From the NCBI GenBank assembly GCA_964400655.1, contig CAYNVN010000162.1, forward strand, positions 1 to 64,000: 64,000 bases of DNA, given 5' to 3'. Within the stretch, counting starts at the first letter, position 1. Each line of letters starts with the position of its first letter. Shown one piece after another: positions 34,226 through 43,708 of the stretch. The DNA comes from B16-G9 sp964400655 (GTDB lineage Bacteria; Bacteroidota; Bacteroidia; Bacteroidales; F082). A model generated the notes under the pieces. It saw nothing but the letters and a program-made list of their open reading frames with translations. It did not search any database and was not told the DNA's origin. A program made the position numbers and the translations under genes.

Positions 34226-35912
34226 AGCTTAAATCTCCTATTTCTTCTGTGTATGATTGTTGATTGTTATTATTGTTACTACTTGATATTAAAGTAAGTT
34301 TTAAACGTAAACTATGGTGCTTGCCAAATTTTCCGCGAGCCGTAAAACGAGGAGTTATTACGGTAGTTTCTATATTATCAATTTCGCTGTTTGTAAAGTT
34401 AACCGATAACCCCAAATTGACCTTACCCTCCATTAACCCTTTGGAAGCTCCAACGGTGAAGCCTTTGTTAATGCTTTCGCCGGTAACCATCTTTACTTTG
34501 TTGTAGTTGAGCGATGCATTAATTCCAACTCCCGGATTAATCAGGCTCAGGTTATAAGTAATCATGTTGTTATAAGTGGTAAAACTGTTGTTAAATCCCG
34601 ACTGCGGATTTTTATCATTCAATTTCATTTGAGTATATACCAAAGCAATATAATGCGATACCTTTTTACCTTTTCCCATAAACTGAAAATGGGGCATTAC
34701 CATAAAAGTGCCGTTGGTTTGATAAAGTTTGACCGAATCGGCAATTTGCACACGCCCTGCCTGCTGATTGATGCTGTAATTGGAGTAATTGATATTGATG
34801 CCGAAAAAGTGAACCGGATTGTAGTTTAAAACTGCCGAACCGATTACCTTTTTTGTTGTGGCATTTCGTGCTACTTTTAAATTATTACGTTCCAAACCAA
34901 GACTTCCCTGAATACGCATTTTTCGTTGCAACAGTCCGAATCCAAGATTTACGGTAATGTTTTCCACATCGTTGTTAATAAAATAGGAACCCATCGATTT
35001 ATAACCGGGGTCAATACGCCGATAATGCAACCCTGTAGAAAAACCTTTTCGGTTTTTATATTCCAGCTTACCGTTTATTGCCATAAAACCCTGTGTCGAT
35101 ATGTTTATGGGGATTAGTTTATCCACAAACGGGCTAACTTCAAATGCAATGACCGAGTTTTGGTCGCTGGTGTAAACGCTGTAAGCCATTTCAAATTGCA
35201 GATGCAACGTTGAGGTAAACGCAATGCGTGAATTGATGCCGGCAACCACGTTGGTAGCCGGGAAATTACCCGATCCTGCATACGATGTATCAACCGATGT
35301 CGAGTCGTCGTAACCACGTAAAAAAACAAAATCCACAAAACTGTTACTGGTTCCGTAACCTATCTTAAAACTCAGGGCTTTTCGCGAATAGCTTGAAAGG
35401 GTATCGGAAATAGGATTGTTAACATTGTATGCTCTGTTGGTGGTTTTTTGTAACCGACCGTAAACAATGCCAAACCTGAATTTACCGGGTGTAAGTTCTA
35501 TACCACCACCCAAAATGGTATGTCCGCCCAACACATATTTTGAAAAATTGATGTTGCGATACCCCAGGTGTACTTTAATCCATTTCCATTGCGGCGATAC
35601 TCCGTAATGATTAAAAGGCTGGCGAAAACTTTTGTTTTGATCGCTGTATGTAAACGAAAAAGGAAAAATAAACCCCTTTAGGTTTAATGTAAAATTACCT
35701 CCTAAAATGTAAACAAAGGGATCTTTCCGCTGAATGTTTCCGCTTGTGTTATAAAAGATGGTGGTAGCCGACAGGTTACCGTGAAAAGTAACCTTATTCT
35801 CTTTAAAATGTGACAGGTCCTGGGCACGAACTGTCCCGACAAGTAGAATCGCCAGTATAATTAGCAGTCTTCTATTTAAAATCTTCCAACTCAATTCAAA
35901 GTAAATTAGCAA
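34209..35912 (-). CDS. Outer-membrane beta-barrel protein, first gene of the TANFOR-like operon
   Basis: A 567-residue protein with a signal peptide (hydrophobic RRLLIILAILLVGTVRAQ region) and a long series of alternating amphipathic beta-strands. It ends YVFTF, with the terminal aromatic residue recognised by the BAM machinery, so it is predicted to be an outer-membrane barrel. The start is a TTG at 35910-35912; no ATG lies nearby in frame, and the promoter at 35950-35980 fits it. It overlaps the giant gene by 17 bases. It probably anchors or exports the giant protein, which is inference from the operon. Confidence 0.82.
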   Translation of the reverse strand: MLIYFELSWKILNRRLLIILAILLVGTVRAQDLSHFKENKVTFHGNLSATTIFYNTSGNIQRKDPFVYILGGNFTLNLKGFIFPFSFTYSDQNKSFRQPFNHYGVSPQWKWIKVHLGYRNINFSKYVLGGHTILGGGIELTPGKFRFGIVYGRLQKTTNRAYNVNNPISDTLSSYSRKALSFKIGYGTSNSFVDFVFLRGYDDSTSVDTSYAGSGNFPATNVVAGINSRIAFTSTLHLQFEMAYSVYTSDQNSVIAFEVSPFVDKLIPINISTQGFMAINGKLEYKNRKGFSTGLHYRRIDPGYKSMGSYFINNDVENITVNLGFGLLQRKMRIQGSLGLERNNLKVARNATTKKVIGSAVLNYNPVHFFGININYSNYSINQQAGRVQIADSVKLYQTNGTFMVMPHFQFMGKGKKVSHYIALVYTQMKLNDKNPQSGFNNSFTTYNNMITYNLSLINPGVGINASLNYNKVKMVTGESINKGFTVGASKGLMEGKVNLGLSVNFTNSEIDNIETTVITPRFTARGKFGKHHSLRLKLTLISSSNNNNNQQSYTEEIGDLSYVFTF

Positions 35913-35949
35913 ATGTTGAACAAGAAAGTTCCAGTAAGTTTTCGCATGT

Positions 35950-35980
35950 CAAAAGTAAATTTTTAATTGTTAATTTCAAA
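35950..35980 (-). promoter_or_regulatory. -33/-7 promoter for the barrel/TANFOR-like/Fn3 operon
   Basis: On the minus strand TTTG (35977-35980), 19 bases, TACTTTTG (35950-35957). Ideal spacing. It drives about 9 kb of operon. Confidence 0.75.
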
Positions 35981-36158
35981 CAACTAAACAATAAACTTTT
36001 TCCCAAATTCAAATATTTTTTCTTTACAGGCCTGCAAAACAGGTGTATAATTATCGTAAAAAAGAAAGATTCCACTGTTACAGAAAACACCTATTTAATT
36101 GTGGCATTGTCATTTATCAATAAAGCAGTAAAGAAGAGATTACAGAAAAACAAAACCT

Positions 36159-38213
36159 CTATTTATTACCTTTTAAAATTACAATGTTTTTATCCGAAAC
36201 AAGGTAATCCGGCAACATTCCGTTATCAATTACGGCAATTTTATAACCCTCTTCCCTTAATTTTTGATACGTTTTTATTGAGGGAAGCTGCCGGTATGCT
36301 GCCGTAACATCAGTAAAAAACATAAACGGAATATTATAATTGCAACCGAACACAACATAATCTTCAACACCGTCAATTTCACGGGGAAGGGTTTTAATAA
36401 AAGCCGTGGAACGAAGCTGGTTGTAAAAAACGCTCTCCTCATTCTTTTTCCACATGGTGTGATTTTCCTGAAATTTTTCTATATCAAGATTAAAGCCTGC
36501 CACAATACCAACCATTATGGTTGTATAAATAACCGAATGTATTTTTTTAGGCAAATATTGCCTGTTTAAAACAACCAGTTTGAAAAACCACTCCAGCACA
36601 ACCCCAAACGAAAGAAAAACAATAAACGAAACACAAAAAGTAAAGGCAATCATTTTTGTTGCAGCAATCCCGAAAAACAGATAAACCAATAAAACAAAGG
36701 TCATTAATGCCGTTTTATAAACAGGATGTTTTATCCTGAAAAAAAGCAATATAACCGAGAAAAGCACAAAATAACCGCTGACATTGTAAATTTTGTCAAG
36801 TTTGCTAAAATGCCAGAAGAAGCCCCCGCCATGCCCCTCAACGGGAATAAAAAAGTGACGGTTGTTAAATGCAAACTCATAATGGCTTTCCAGCGGAAAA
36901 GCATTTAAAATATAAATTTGCCAGGGAAGAAAAACAGCAACCGCTATTATCAGGCTTATTAACAAATTAACATATTGCCGCCATTGCCTGCGGCGTTTAT
37001 TTGAAAAAACGATTGACATCCCCCAGCCGGAAAATACCAGCAACCCCGTAAGCCACTTTACCAGTACCGCGGCTCCTGCAAAAAGCCCGATAAGGATTAT
37101 AAAATATTTTTTTCTCGATTCTTCAGCCGCTTCATACTCAATCCACGCCCAAATGCTTGCGGTAACATAAAACATAAAAGCAATGTCGTTGTGGTCGGTA
37201 CTAATGCTTCCCGAAACAAATTCAACGGCAAAGTTTGCCGTGGCAAACAGTAAAGCGCCATAAAATCCAACTGTTTTATTGATGGTGATTTTACCCATAC
37301 GATAGATAAACAAAATAACCAGTGTTGACATGATTAATGAAGGCAACCTCAGGGCAAAGGTGTTAACACCGAATATTTTCATACTCAACGCCATTTGCCA
37401 TAAAAAAAGGGGTTGTTTGTGCAGCCAGATATGAGTGCTAACCCAACTACGATAATCATAGGGCAAAACCGGATTTTTAAACAGCATGGGGACAAAAGGA
37501 TTGTCCATCATGTTTTTGGCAACCAGGGCATGAAACTGTTCGTCCCACAGATTAAGGTAGGGCGTTAACAATACAACAAACAGTCTTAAAAAAAATCCAC
37601 CCGACAACAATAAAACAATGCTGGTTGTTTTATTTTCCCTGTACTGAAAAAGGACAAGACTTACAAAAATAAAGAGGAGACCTGTTATTAAAGGTACCAA
37701 CTGTGAAAACGTAAACCAGCTTTTCGGTTTTTCAGGAACAACCTTAAGGGTAAATGTAGCCGCACGATCAATGCTGTTCATATCGGCACGAAGCAGCGTA
37801 TCGCTGTCGATACCCACAAATTTATTTACAAAATCGCTTTTTATAACAAACCTGTTGCCCTCAACCGGAATTAAGGAAAAAACCGTTGTAGTGTCAACCG
37901 ACAGCGGAAGAGCCGTTAAAAGGTTGTTTTTACCGGCTTTACAACTAACAAAGGTAAAGCCGGTAGTTTGCAGGGCTACTTTATTACCGGGCAAAAACTC
38001 TACGGTAAAAGTTTCCCAGTCGCCCGCCTCTTTTCTGTTAGCAATAAGTCTGTTTTGTTTTTTTCTGTCGGCAGCAACATATAGGCCGTTGTTGGTTTGC
38101 AGATATACTTTTTGGCCATCGTCAATCCCCAAGCCACTTCTTTTTTTTCCTTCGCAACTGCTCAGAAAAATCAAAAAAAGTAGTGCCGTCAGTTGAAAAA
38201 CGATCTTACGCAT
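36159..38213 (-). CDS. GT39-family membrane glycosyltransferase fused to an N-terminal beta-trefoil
   Basis: A 684-residue protein. Residues 1-20 look like a lipoprotein signal (LSSC, Cys20, then Glu). Residues about 34-160 form a fascin-like beta-trefoil (repeats VYLQTNNGLYVAADR, VALQTTGFTFVSCKAG, FVIKSDFVNKFVGIDSD). From about 170 onward there are ten or more membrane helices of the PMT/ArnT/GT39 type, with the catalytic-loop pattern LWDEQFHALVAKNMM (Asp214, Glu215) and HKQPLFLWQMA. GT39 enzymes use polyprenyl-phosphate sugars to glycosylate proteins or lipids on the periplasmic side. The trefoil would lie in the periplasm and might bind glycan or acceptor (inference). No clear promoter was found. 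Confidence 0.85.
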   Translation of the reverse strand: MRKIVFQLTALLFLIFLSSCEGKKRSGLGIDDGQKVYLQTNNGLYVAADRKKQNRLIANRKEAGDWETFTVEFLPGNKVALQTTGFTFVSCKAGKNNLLTALPLSVDTTTVFSLIPVEGNRFVIKSDFVNKFVGIDSDTLLRADMNSIDRAATFTLKVVPEKPKSWFTFSQLVPLITGLLFIFVSLVLFQYRENKTTSIVLLLSGGFFLRLFVVLLTPYLNLWDEQFHALVAKNMMDNPFVPMLFKNPVLPYDYRSWVSTHIWLHKQPLFLWQMALSMKIFGVNTFALRLPSLIMSTLVILFIYRMGKITINKTVGFYGALLFATANFAVEFVSGSISTDHNDIAFMFYVTASIWAWIEYEAAEESRKKYFIILIGLFAGAAVLVKWLTGLLVFSGWGMSIVFSNKRRRQWRQYVNLLISLIIAVAVFLPWQIYILNAFPLESHYEFAFNNRHFFIPVEGHGGGFFWHFSKLDKIYNVSGYFVLFSVILLFFRIKHPVYKTALMTFVLLVYLFFGIAATKMIAFTFCVSFIVFLSFGVVLEWFFKLVVLNRQYLPKKIHSVIYTTIMVGIVAGFNLDIEKFQENHTMWKKNEESVFYNQLRSTAFIKTLPREIDGVEDYVVFGCNYNIPFMFFTDVTAAYRQLPSIKTYQKLREEGYKIAVIDNGMLPDYLVSDKNIVILKGNK

Positions 38214-38236
38214 TTTTGGGGCTGCTCTTTATGAAA

Positions 38237-38267
38237 CACCCCGAAGAATACAAATTTTCTCCGGGGC
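38237..38267 (-). terminator. Hairpin after the T9SS protease gene
   Basis: CACCCCGAAG (38237-38246) and CTCCGGGGC (38259-38267) form a stem with one wobble or mismatch around a loop of about 12 bases, 25 bases beyond the protease stop. The T tract after it on the minus strand is short (TGTTT), so termination may be partial. Confidence 0.5.
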
Positions 38268-38291
38268 ATTTTTATTATAAACTTTTAAACC

Positions 38292-40727
38292 TTATTTTAC
38301 AATGGTAATTTGTCGGGTAACGGTTTTTATTCCGTCGTTAAGTTTGATAAAATAGTTTCCGTTGCTTAATGCTTTTAAATCTAACGTAATATGTTTATCG
38401 GATTTTGTAACCGGATATTTCCTTATCAGCTTACCAAATGAGTCAACCACTTCAATGGTTGCCGGTGTGTTACCGGTTGTGGCAAATTCAACAACAAACA
38501 AACCGTTACCGGGATTGGGAAAGATATGAAAATCGTGCGGGCCGTCAAACTCACCAATTCCCACCCAGTTAACATGAATATACTCCTCTTTTATAAGGCT
38601 GTCGCTTCCGGCTTCGTTGGAAGCAACCAGTTTAACGTTGTAGCTACCGCCTTCGGGGTAAACAATTCCCTGCGGATTTTGTTCGGTGGAGGTTTCGGGA
38701 GTTCCGCCGTCAAATGTCCAATGCCATGTATCGGGATCATTGGTTGAGAGATCGGTAAAATTAACCGATTCGCCCTGCATGATGGTATTGTTATCCGCCT
38801 CGAAATCAACCACCGGTACCTGTGCCGTCGTACAGGTAATGTAACCGGTTTTTACAATGGTATCACTACCACCGTTGTTGGTGGCTACCAGTTTTACATT
38901 GTAAACACCCGCCGTGCTGTATCGTACAATGGGTTCCTGAACCGTGGATGTGGAGGGTGAACCGCCTTCAAACTCCCAGTTCCAGCTGTTTGGGTCGCCG
39001 GTTGACTCATCATAAAAATGAACTTTATTACCCGGAGCTACAACGGTTATGTCTGATGAAAAGTCAGCCACCGGAGCAGGCATGGGAACAACATGAATGT
39101 ATGCGGTTTTTGTTTCGGTATCGGTACCATCGCCGTTGGTAACGGTTAGTGTTACATCAAAATAGCCGGTATCGCTGTACACCGTGTAAGGATTTCTTTC
39201 GTCCGAAGTATCGGGCTCCCCGCCCGGAAACTGCCAGTCCCAGATATAAATTTCAGGGCCTGACAAATCGGTAAAGAAAACCGTATCGGTTTGCATTACG
39301 GTGGTTGTATCAGCTTCAAAATCGCAGGTGGGCAAAATGGTTTTCCACGATACGCCTCCCAGCTTTTCGTAACCTTTGTTATTGGGATCGAGCCAGTCCT
39401 TTAAACGGTGAGCCGAAGTGGTTCCGTTTTGATCCCACGAATACCATATTTTTCCATAATAGGCAGGGGAGGGGTTGGTACAGCTGTTCGAGGCGTAACC
39501 TCCGGTAAGATCGCCCACAATACGTCCGTACTGGTCGAAAATGGGAGAACCTGAAGAGCCGCCCTGCATAATCGACTTCCCGTTTTTGGTTTCGGCCCAA
39601 ACAATTTTCCAGTGCGAAGGCAAGCCATTCCAGAATGTTGACGATTGAATGGGCGTTTTATAGGTCGATATTTTTTTAATATCTCCGGCCGGGTGATGAA
39701 TACCCACTCCGCTGTCGGCCTCAACATTTGAGTTGGTACGGTTCCAGCCGCTGTAAAACACATCATAAATCTGCGGAATGCTATTGTTCAGCTCCACAAG
39801 ATAAAAGTCGGAGCCGGCATCAGCAGCCGAAGCATCGTTGGCTTTGAGCTGACAGCCATTCATGGTATTGTAGTTGGAGGTTGTTCCGTTACAGGTACTT
39901 GCCTGATAATTAAAGTAAAAAACCCACTGGTTCATATCTCCGGCACTGGACCCTTCGCCGCAGTGTGCAGCTGTAAGAAAATAGGGGGTTCTGTCGTTTT
40001 CGGTATTATTGATAAGCCCGCCCGAGCACCAGTAGTAGTTAAAACCTATTTTAATGGAAATACGGGCAACGCTTTTTATCTGGTTTTCCCAGTTGTCTCC
40101 CTCTTCGCAGGCAACGTTAATCATACACCACCATGAGCTTCTATCCTGTTTGAACATAAAATCGATATCGCGGTAGGCATAAGCCAGTTCGGAAATATGG
40201 ATTCTCGGTTTGTCGGTAACTCCTGCCGGCTGATGATACTCAAGTGTCACCCTGTCGCCCTGAACAAACTGAGTTGAAAAAAGGTGGCTTTCGGGATTGT
40301 TATCACTGGTATAAGCTCCGAGTATCTGTTTTTTATCGCCATTGTACAAAAAAAGTTCGGTTCCTTCGGGAAGGAAAAAATCATCGTAATAAACACCAAG
40401 CGCCAAAGCACCGGGTACATAAAGCTGTGCTCTTAAAATTTTACTTCCATCGGGGAGGGTAGTCCATTTACCGATACTCCCCAGCGCTTTGTTTACCATT
40501 ACCGAAACACCCATCCGGCGTGGCCCGGGACCTCCGGCTGCTTCGTCAAATTTATCTTCCAGTATAATTTCTTCCATATCGGGCTGAGACAGTTCAACAA
40601 CGGGATAATCATCATCCATCTGAAAAATTATTCCGGGAGGGGTGCCGCCCTGACTGATTTGCGCCTGACTTTGAAACGTAAATGCCGTTGCAATAACGAT
40701 TGCCAGCAAAAGGGTAATTCTTTTCAT
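38292..40727 (-). CDS. Secreted trypsin-like serine protease with three PKD domains and T9SS sorting domain
   Basis: An 811-residue exported protease. A signal peptide (about 1-23) and a propeptide-like region precede a trypsin-fold domain of the lysyl endopeptidase-like group with an intact triad: His255 (LTAAHC), Asp307 (GSDFYLVEL) and Ser392 (GGSSGSP). Several cysteines suggest disulfides. Three PKD domains follow at about 467-555, 556-640 and 642-725 (each with a WDWQFPGG, WNWEFEGG or WHWTFDGG motif), and a T9SS type A sorting domain at about 736-811 (FHIFPNPGNGLF). Predicted surface or secreted protein-degrading enzyme. Cleavage after Lys is suggested by the family only. Confidence 0.93.
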   Translation of the reverse strand: MKRITLLLAIVIATAFTFQSQAQISQGGTPPGIIFQMDDDYPVVELSQPDMEEIILEDKFDEAAGGPGPRRMGVSVMVNKALGSIGKWTTLPDGSKILRAQLYVPGALALGVYYDDFFLPEGTELFLYNGDKKQILGAYTSDNNPESHLFSTQFVQGDRVTLEYHQPAGVTDKPRIHISELAYAYRDIDFMFKQDRSSWWCMINVACEEGDNWENQIKSVARISIKIGFNYYWCSGGLINNTENDRTPYFLTAAHCGEGSSAGDMNQWVFYFNYQASTCNGTTSNYNTMNGCQLKANDASAADAGSDFYLVELNNSIPQIYDVFYSGWNRTNSNVEADSGVGIHHPAGDIKKISTYKTPIQSSTFWNGLPSHWKIVWAETKNGKSIMQGGSSGSPIFDQYGRIVGDLTGGYASNSCTNPSPAYYGKIWYSWDQNGTTSAHRLKDWLDPNNKGYEKLGGVSWKTILPTCDFEADTTTVMQTDTVFFTDLSGPEIYIWDWQFPGGEPDTSDERNPYTVYSDTGYFDVTLTVTNGDGTDTETKTAYIHVVPMPAPVADFSSDITVVAPGNKVHFYDESTGDPNSWNWEFEGGSPSTSTVQEPIVRYSTAGVYNVKLVATNNGGSDTIVKTGYITCTTAQVPVVDFEADNNTIMQGESVNFTDLSTNDPDTWHWTFDGGTPETSTEQNPQGIVYPEGGSYNVKLVASNEAGSDSLIKEEYIHVNWVGIGEFDGPHDFHIFPNPGNGLFVVEFATTGNTPATIEVVDSFGKLIRKYPVTKSDKHITLDLKALSNGNYFIKLNDGIKTVTRQITIVK

Positions 40728-40764
40728 TTTAAGGGTTTTGTAAAAAATTAAAAAAAAACGATGC

Positions 40765-40794
40765 CAAAGTTAATGATTAATTTAAAGGTTCAAA
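40765..40794 (-). promoter_or_regulatory. -33/-7 promoter for the T9SS protease gene
   Basis: On the minus strand TTTG (40791-40794), 18 bases, TAACTTTG (40765-40772), 38 bases before the ATG. Confidence 0.65.
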
Positions 40795-40895
40795 TTTTTT
40801 GCGGCAGATTTTCGGCCATACCAATCCCGGCTGTGCCAAACCTTAGCACACATTAATAAACATTTACCAAATTAACACCTTAAAAACAAAAGCGA

Positions 40896-43451
40896 TTACT
40901 TCTGTGCTTTCTTTCTCGCCTTGGAAACTTTTATTTTAATGTCCTCTTTTTTACTGTCGTAACCAACGGTAACCGTATCTCCTTCGGCAAGGGATGTTTT
41001 AATGATCTCTTCCGCCAACTGGTCTTCTATATATTTTTGAATGGCACGTTTCAACGGACGGGCACCGTAATTCTCATCCCAGCCCCGTTCGGCAATAAAA
41101 TCTTTGGCCTTGGCCGTAAGTTTGATTTTATAACCCATTTTATTCATCCTGTCGTAAAGGTTAGACAGTTCAATATCAATGATCTTATGGATGGCATCCC
41201 TTTCAAGCGAATCGAAGATTACCACGTCGTCAATTCTGTTAAGAAATTCGGGTGCAAAGGCTCTTTTCAGCGCATTTTCGATAACTCCCGTGGTGTGGCT
41301 TGCTTTGCTTGCCTTTCGGGCCGATGTACTGAAACCAACTCCCTGTCCGAAATCCTTTAACTGGCGCGAACCGATGTTGGAGGTCATTATGATTATGGTA
41401 TTCTTAAAATCGACCTTGCGGCCAAAGCTGTCGGTTAACACGCCATCGTCAAGCACTTGTAACAACAGGTGAAAAACATCGGGGTGTGCTTTTTCAATTT
41501 CATCCAGCAAAATAATAGAGTAGGGGCGACGGCGTACTTTTTCGGTAAGCTGACCGCCCTCTTCGTATCCCACATATCCGGGAGGCGCTCCCACAAGCCG
41601 CGAAACGGCAAATTTTTCCATATATTCACTCATATCAATTCTGATGAGTGCATCCTCCGAATCAAACATATAATTTGCCAAACGCTTGGCCAGATAGGTT
41701 TTACCGACTCCGGTAGGCCCAAGGAAAATAAACGAACCGATGGGTTTATTGGGGTCTTTCAACCCGGCACGGTTACGGCGTATGGCCTTAACAATTTTTT
41801 TAATGGCATCATTTTGACCGATAACCTCTTTTTGCAGCTCGGTTTCCATGCTGATTAAGCGTTGGCTTTCGCTTTGGGCTATATTGGTAAGCGGAATACC
41901 GGTCATCATGGCAACAACCTCGGCAACATTTTCTTCGCTTACCACTTCACGATTAATCATCGCCTCCTCTTCCCAGCGGCGTTTGGCTTTTGCCAGCTCG
42001 TCGATATATCTTCGTTCAATGTCCCTGAACTGTGCCGCCTCTTCAAACTTCTGGGCTTTAATGGCATTTGTTTTTTTCAGCTTGATCTCTTCAATGGAGT
42101 TTTCAAGATTGATGATTACCGAAGGAACATGGATGTTTGAAATATGAACCCTTGCACCGGCTTCATCCAAAGCATCAATGGCCTTATCGGGCAGATAGCG
42201 GTCGCTGATATAACGATCGGTTAACGAAACACAGGCCTTAATGGCTTCGTCGGTATATTTAACAAGGTGATGATCCTCGTACTTTTGTTTGATATTGGTT
42301 AAAATATGGATGGTTTCATCGGGTGTGGTGGGGTCAACCAGTATTTTCTGGAACCTTCTTTCCAGCGCGCCGTCCTTTTCGATATACTGACGGTATTCAT
42401 CCAGTGTGGTGGCACCGATAACCTGAAGCTCACCACGCGCCAGTGCCGGTTTAAACATATTGGAGGCATCCAGCGAACCCGAGGCGTTTCCGGCACCTAC
42501 AATGGTATGCAACTCGTCGATAAACAGAATGATATCGGGATTTTTGGTCAGTTCATTAAGAACCGCTTTCATCCGTTCTTCAAACTGTCCGCGGTATTTG
42601 GTTCCGGCCACCAGCGAGGCAAGATCGAGGGTAATGATCCGTTTATCAAAAAGCGCCCTCGAAACTTTTCGCTGAACAATACGCAGCGCCAGTCCTTCGG
42701 CAATGGCCGATTTACCAACGCCGGGTTCACCTATTAATATGGGGTTATTCTTTTTACGGCGACTCAATATCTGTGCAATGCGTTCCAGCTCTTTTTCACG
42801 GCCCACAATAGGGTCGAGGCGATCCTCTTCGGCAGCTCTTGTTAAATCGCGGCCAAAATTGTCGAGAACCGGAGTTTTCGATTTTGACTCACCTTTTTTA
42901 CCCGGTTTTGAGAAGGATTTTTTTCCTGCAGAAGAGTCTTCCACATCTTCCGGAAATTCGGCTTTAATATCTTTATCTTCTTTTTTAGTCATCTGATTGC
43001 CCAAATCCTGATTTTCTTTTACCAGTTCATTTACTTCACTCCTTACCATATCGTAGGTAACGCCCTGTTTTTTTAGTTTCGATGTTACCAAATTGTTTTC
43101 ATCTTTTAAAATAGCGAGTAACAAATGTTCGGTTCCTATCAATTCGCTGTTAAAAACTTTTGCTTCGAGATAGGTAATTTTTAACGCTTTTTCGGCCTGT
43201 TTCACCAACGGAATGTTTTCGGTATCGCCGTTTAAACTCACCGGCGTTTTAATGGCATCTTCCAATTCCGTTTTAAATTCTTTCAAATCAACCCTGAAAT
43301 ACTGAAGAATTTTTGCGGCCATTCCTTCGCCTTCCCGAATGATTCCCAATAACAAATGTTCCAGTCCGATATAATTATTTCCCAGTCTTACAGCTTCCTC
43401 ACGGCTATAGGTCAATACATCCTTTACACGTTGTGAGAATTTTGCTTCCAT
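40896..43451 (-). CDS. clpC: ATP-dependent Clp protease ATPase subunit ClpC
   Basis: AAA+ unfoldase that feeds substrates to ClpP. 851 residues: Clp N-terminal repeat domain (about 2-145), a charged linker, AAA-1 with GEPGVGKSA (Lys247), a middle domain carrying a UVR motif ([18 protein letters not shown]), AAA-2 with [12 protein letters not shown] and sensor and LDEIEKAH motifs, and the C-terminal D2 small domain. The UVR motif and size identify ClpC rather than ClpA or ClpB. It is divergent from gyrA; its -7 box is at 43476-43483. Bacteroidota lack the McsB arginine-tagging genes often paired with clpC, and none is seen here. Confidence 0.96.
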   Translation of the reverse strand: MEAKFSQRVKDVLTYSREEAVRLGNNYIGLEHLLLGIIREGEGMAAKILQYFRVDLKEFKTELEDAIKTPVSLNGDTENIPLVKQAEKALKITYLEAKVFNSELIGTEHLLLAILKDENNLVTSKLKKQGVTYDMVRSEVNELVKENQDLGNQMTKKEDKDIKAEFPEDVEDSSAGKKSFSKPGKKGESKSKTPVLDNFGRDLTRAAEEDRLDPIVGREKELERIAQILSRRKKNNPILIGEPGVGKSAIAEGLALRIVQRKVSRALFDKRIITLDLASLVAGTKYRGQFEERMKAVLNELTKNPDIILFIDELHTIVGAGNASGSLDASNMFKPALARGELQVIGATTLDEYRQYIEKDGALERRFQKILVDPTTPDETIHILTNIKQKYEDHHLVKYTDEAIKACVSLTDRYISDRYLPDKAIDALDEAGARVHISNIHVPSVIINLENSIEEIKLKKTNAIKAQKFEEAAQFRDIERRYIDELAKAKRRWEEEAMINREVVSEENVAEVVAMMTGIPLTNIAQSESQRLISMETELQKEVIGQNDAIKKIVKAIRRNRAGLKDPNKPIGSFIFLGPTGVGKTYLAKRLANYMFDSEDALIRIDMSEYMEKFAVSRLVGAPPGYVGYEEGGQLTEKVRRRPYSIILLDEIEKAHPDVFHLLLQVLDDGVLTDSFGRKVDFKNTIIIMTSNIGSRQLKDFGQGVGFSTSARKASKASHTTGVIENALKRAFAPEFLNRIDDVVIFDSLERDAIHKIIDIELSNLYDRMNKMGYKIKLTAKAKDFIAERGWDENYGARPLKRAIQKYIEDQLAEEIIKTSLAEGDTVTVGYDSKKEDIKIKVSKARKKAQK

Positions 43452-43475
43452 ATAAATATCCTTTCAATTTTTTTG

Positions 43476-43483
43476 CAAAAATA
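43476..43483 (-). promoter_or_regulatory. -7 box for clpC
   Basis: CAAAAATA (TATTTTTG on the minus strand), 25 bases before the clpC ATG. No CtsR- or HrcA-like operator was seen nearby. Confidence 0.55.
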
Positions 43484-43651
43484 AGCATAAGGTAAATGCC
43501 ATAAACATAATTACCTCTCCACGGCAATTTTTTCTTTTATCAAAGATAATACCATTCACATAATGCAGATGTTACAAGTTGCAATTTTGTACACAGAATC
43601 CTGTTAATATTATATACCCGTTTAAGGTAGTGTTTTATTAGAAAGTTTTTG

Positions 43652-43659
43652 TATTTTCG
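43652..43659 (+). promoter_or_regulatory. Possible -7 box for gyrA
   Basis: TATTTTCG differs from TAnnTTTG at one position and lies 49 bases before the gyrA ATG. Best candidate seen in the divergent clpC/gyrA gap. Confidence 0.35.
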
Positions 43660-43708
43660 TCGCCTGACTATTAAAAATATACAAGACTAATAAATAAGGA
43701 GTTAAGGA

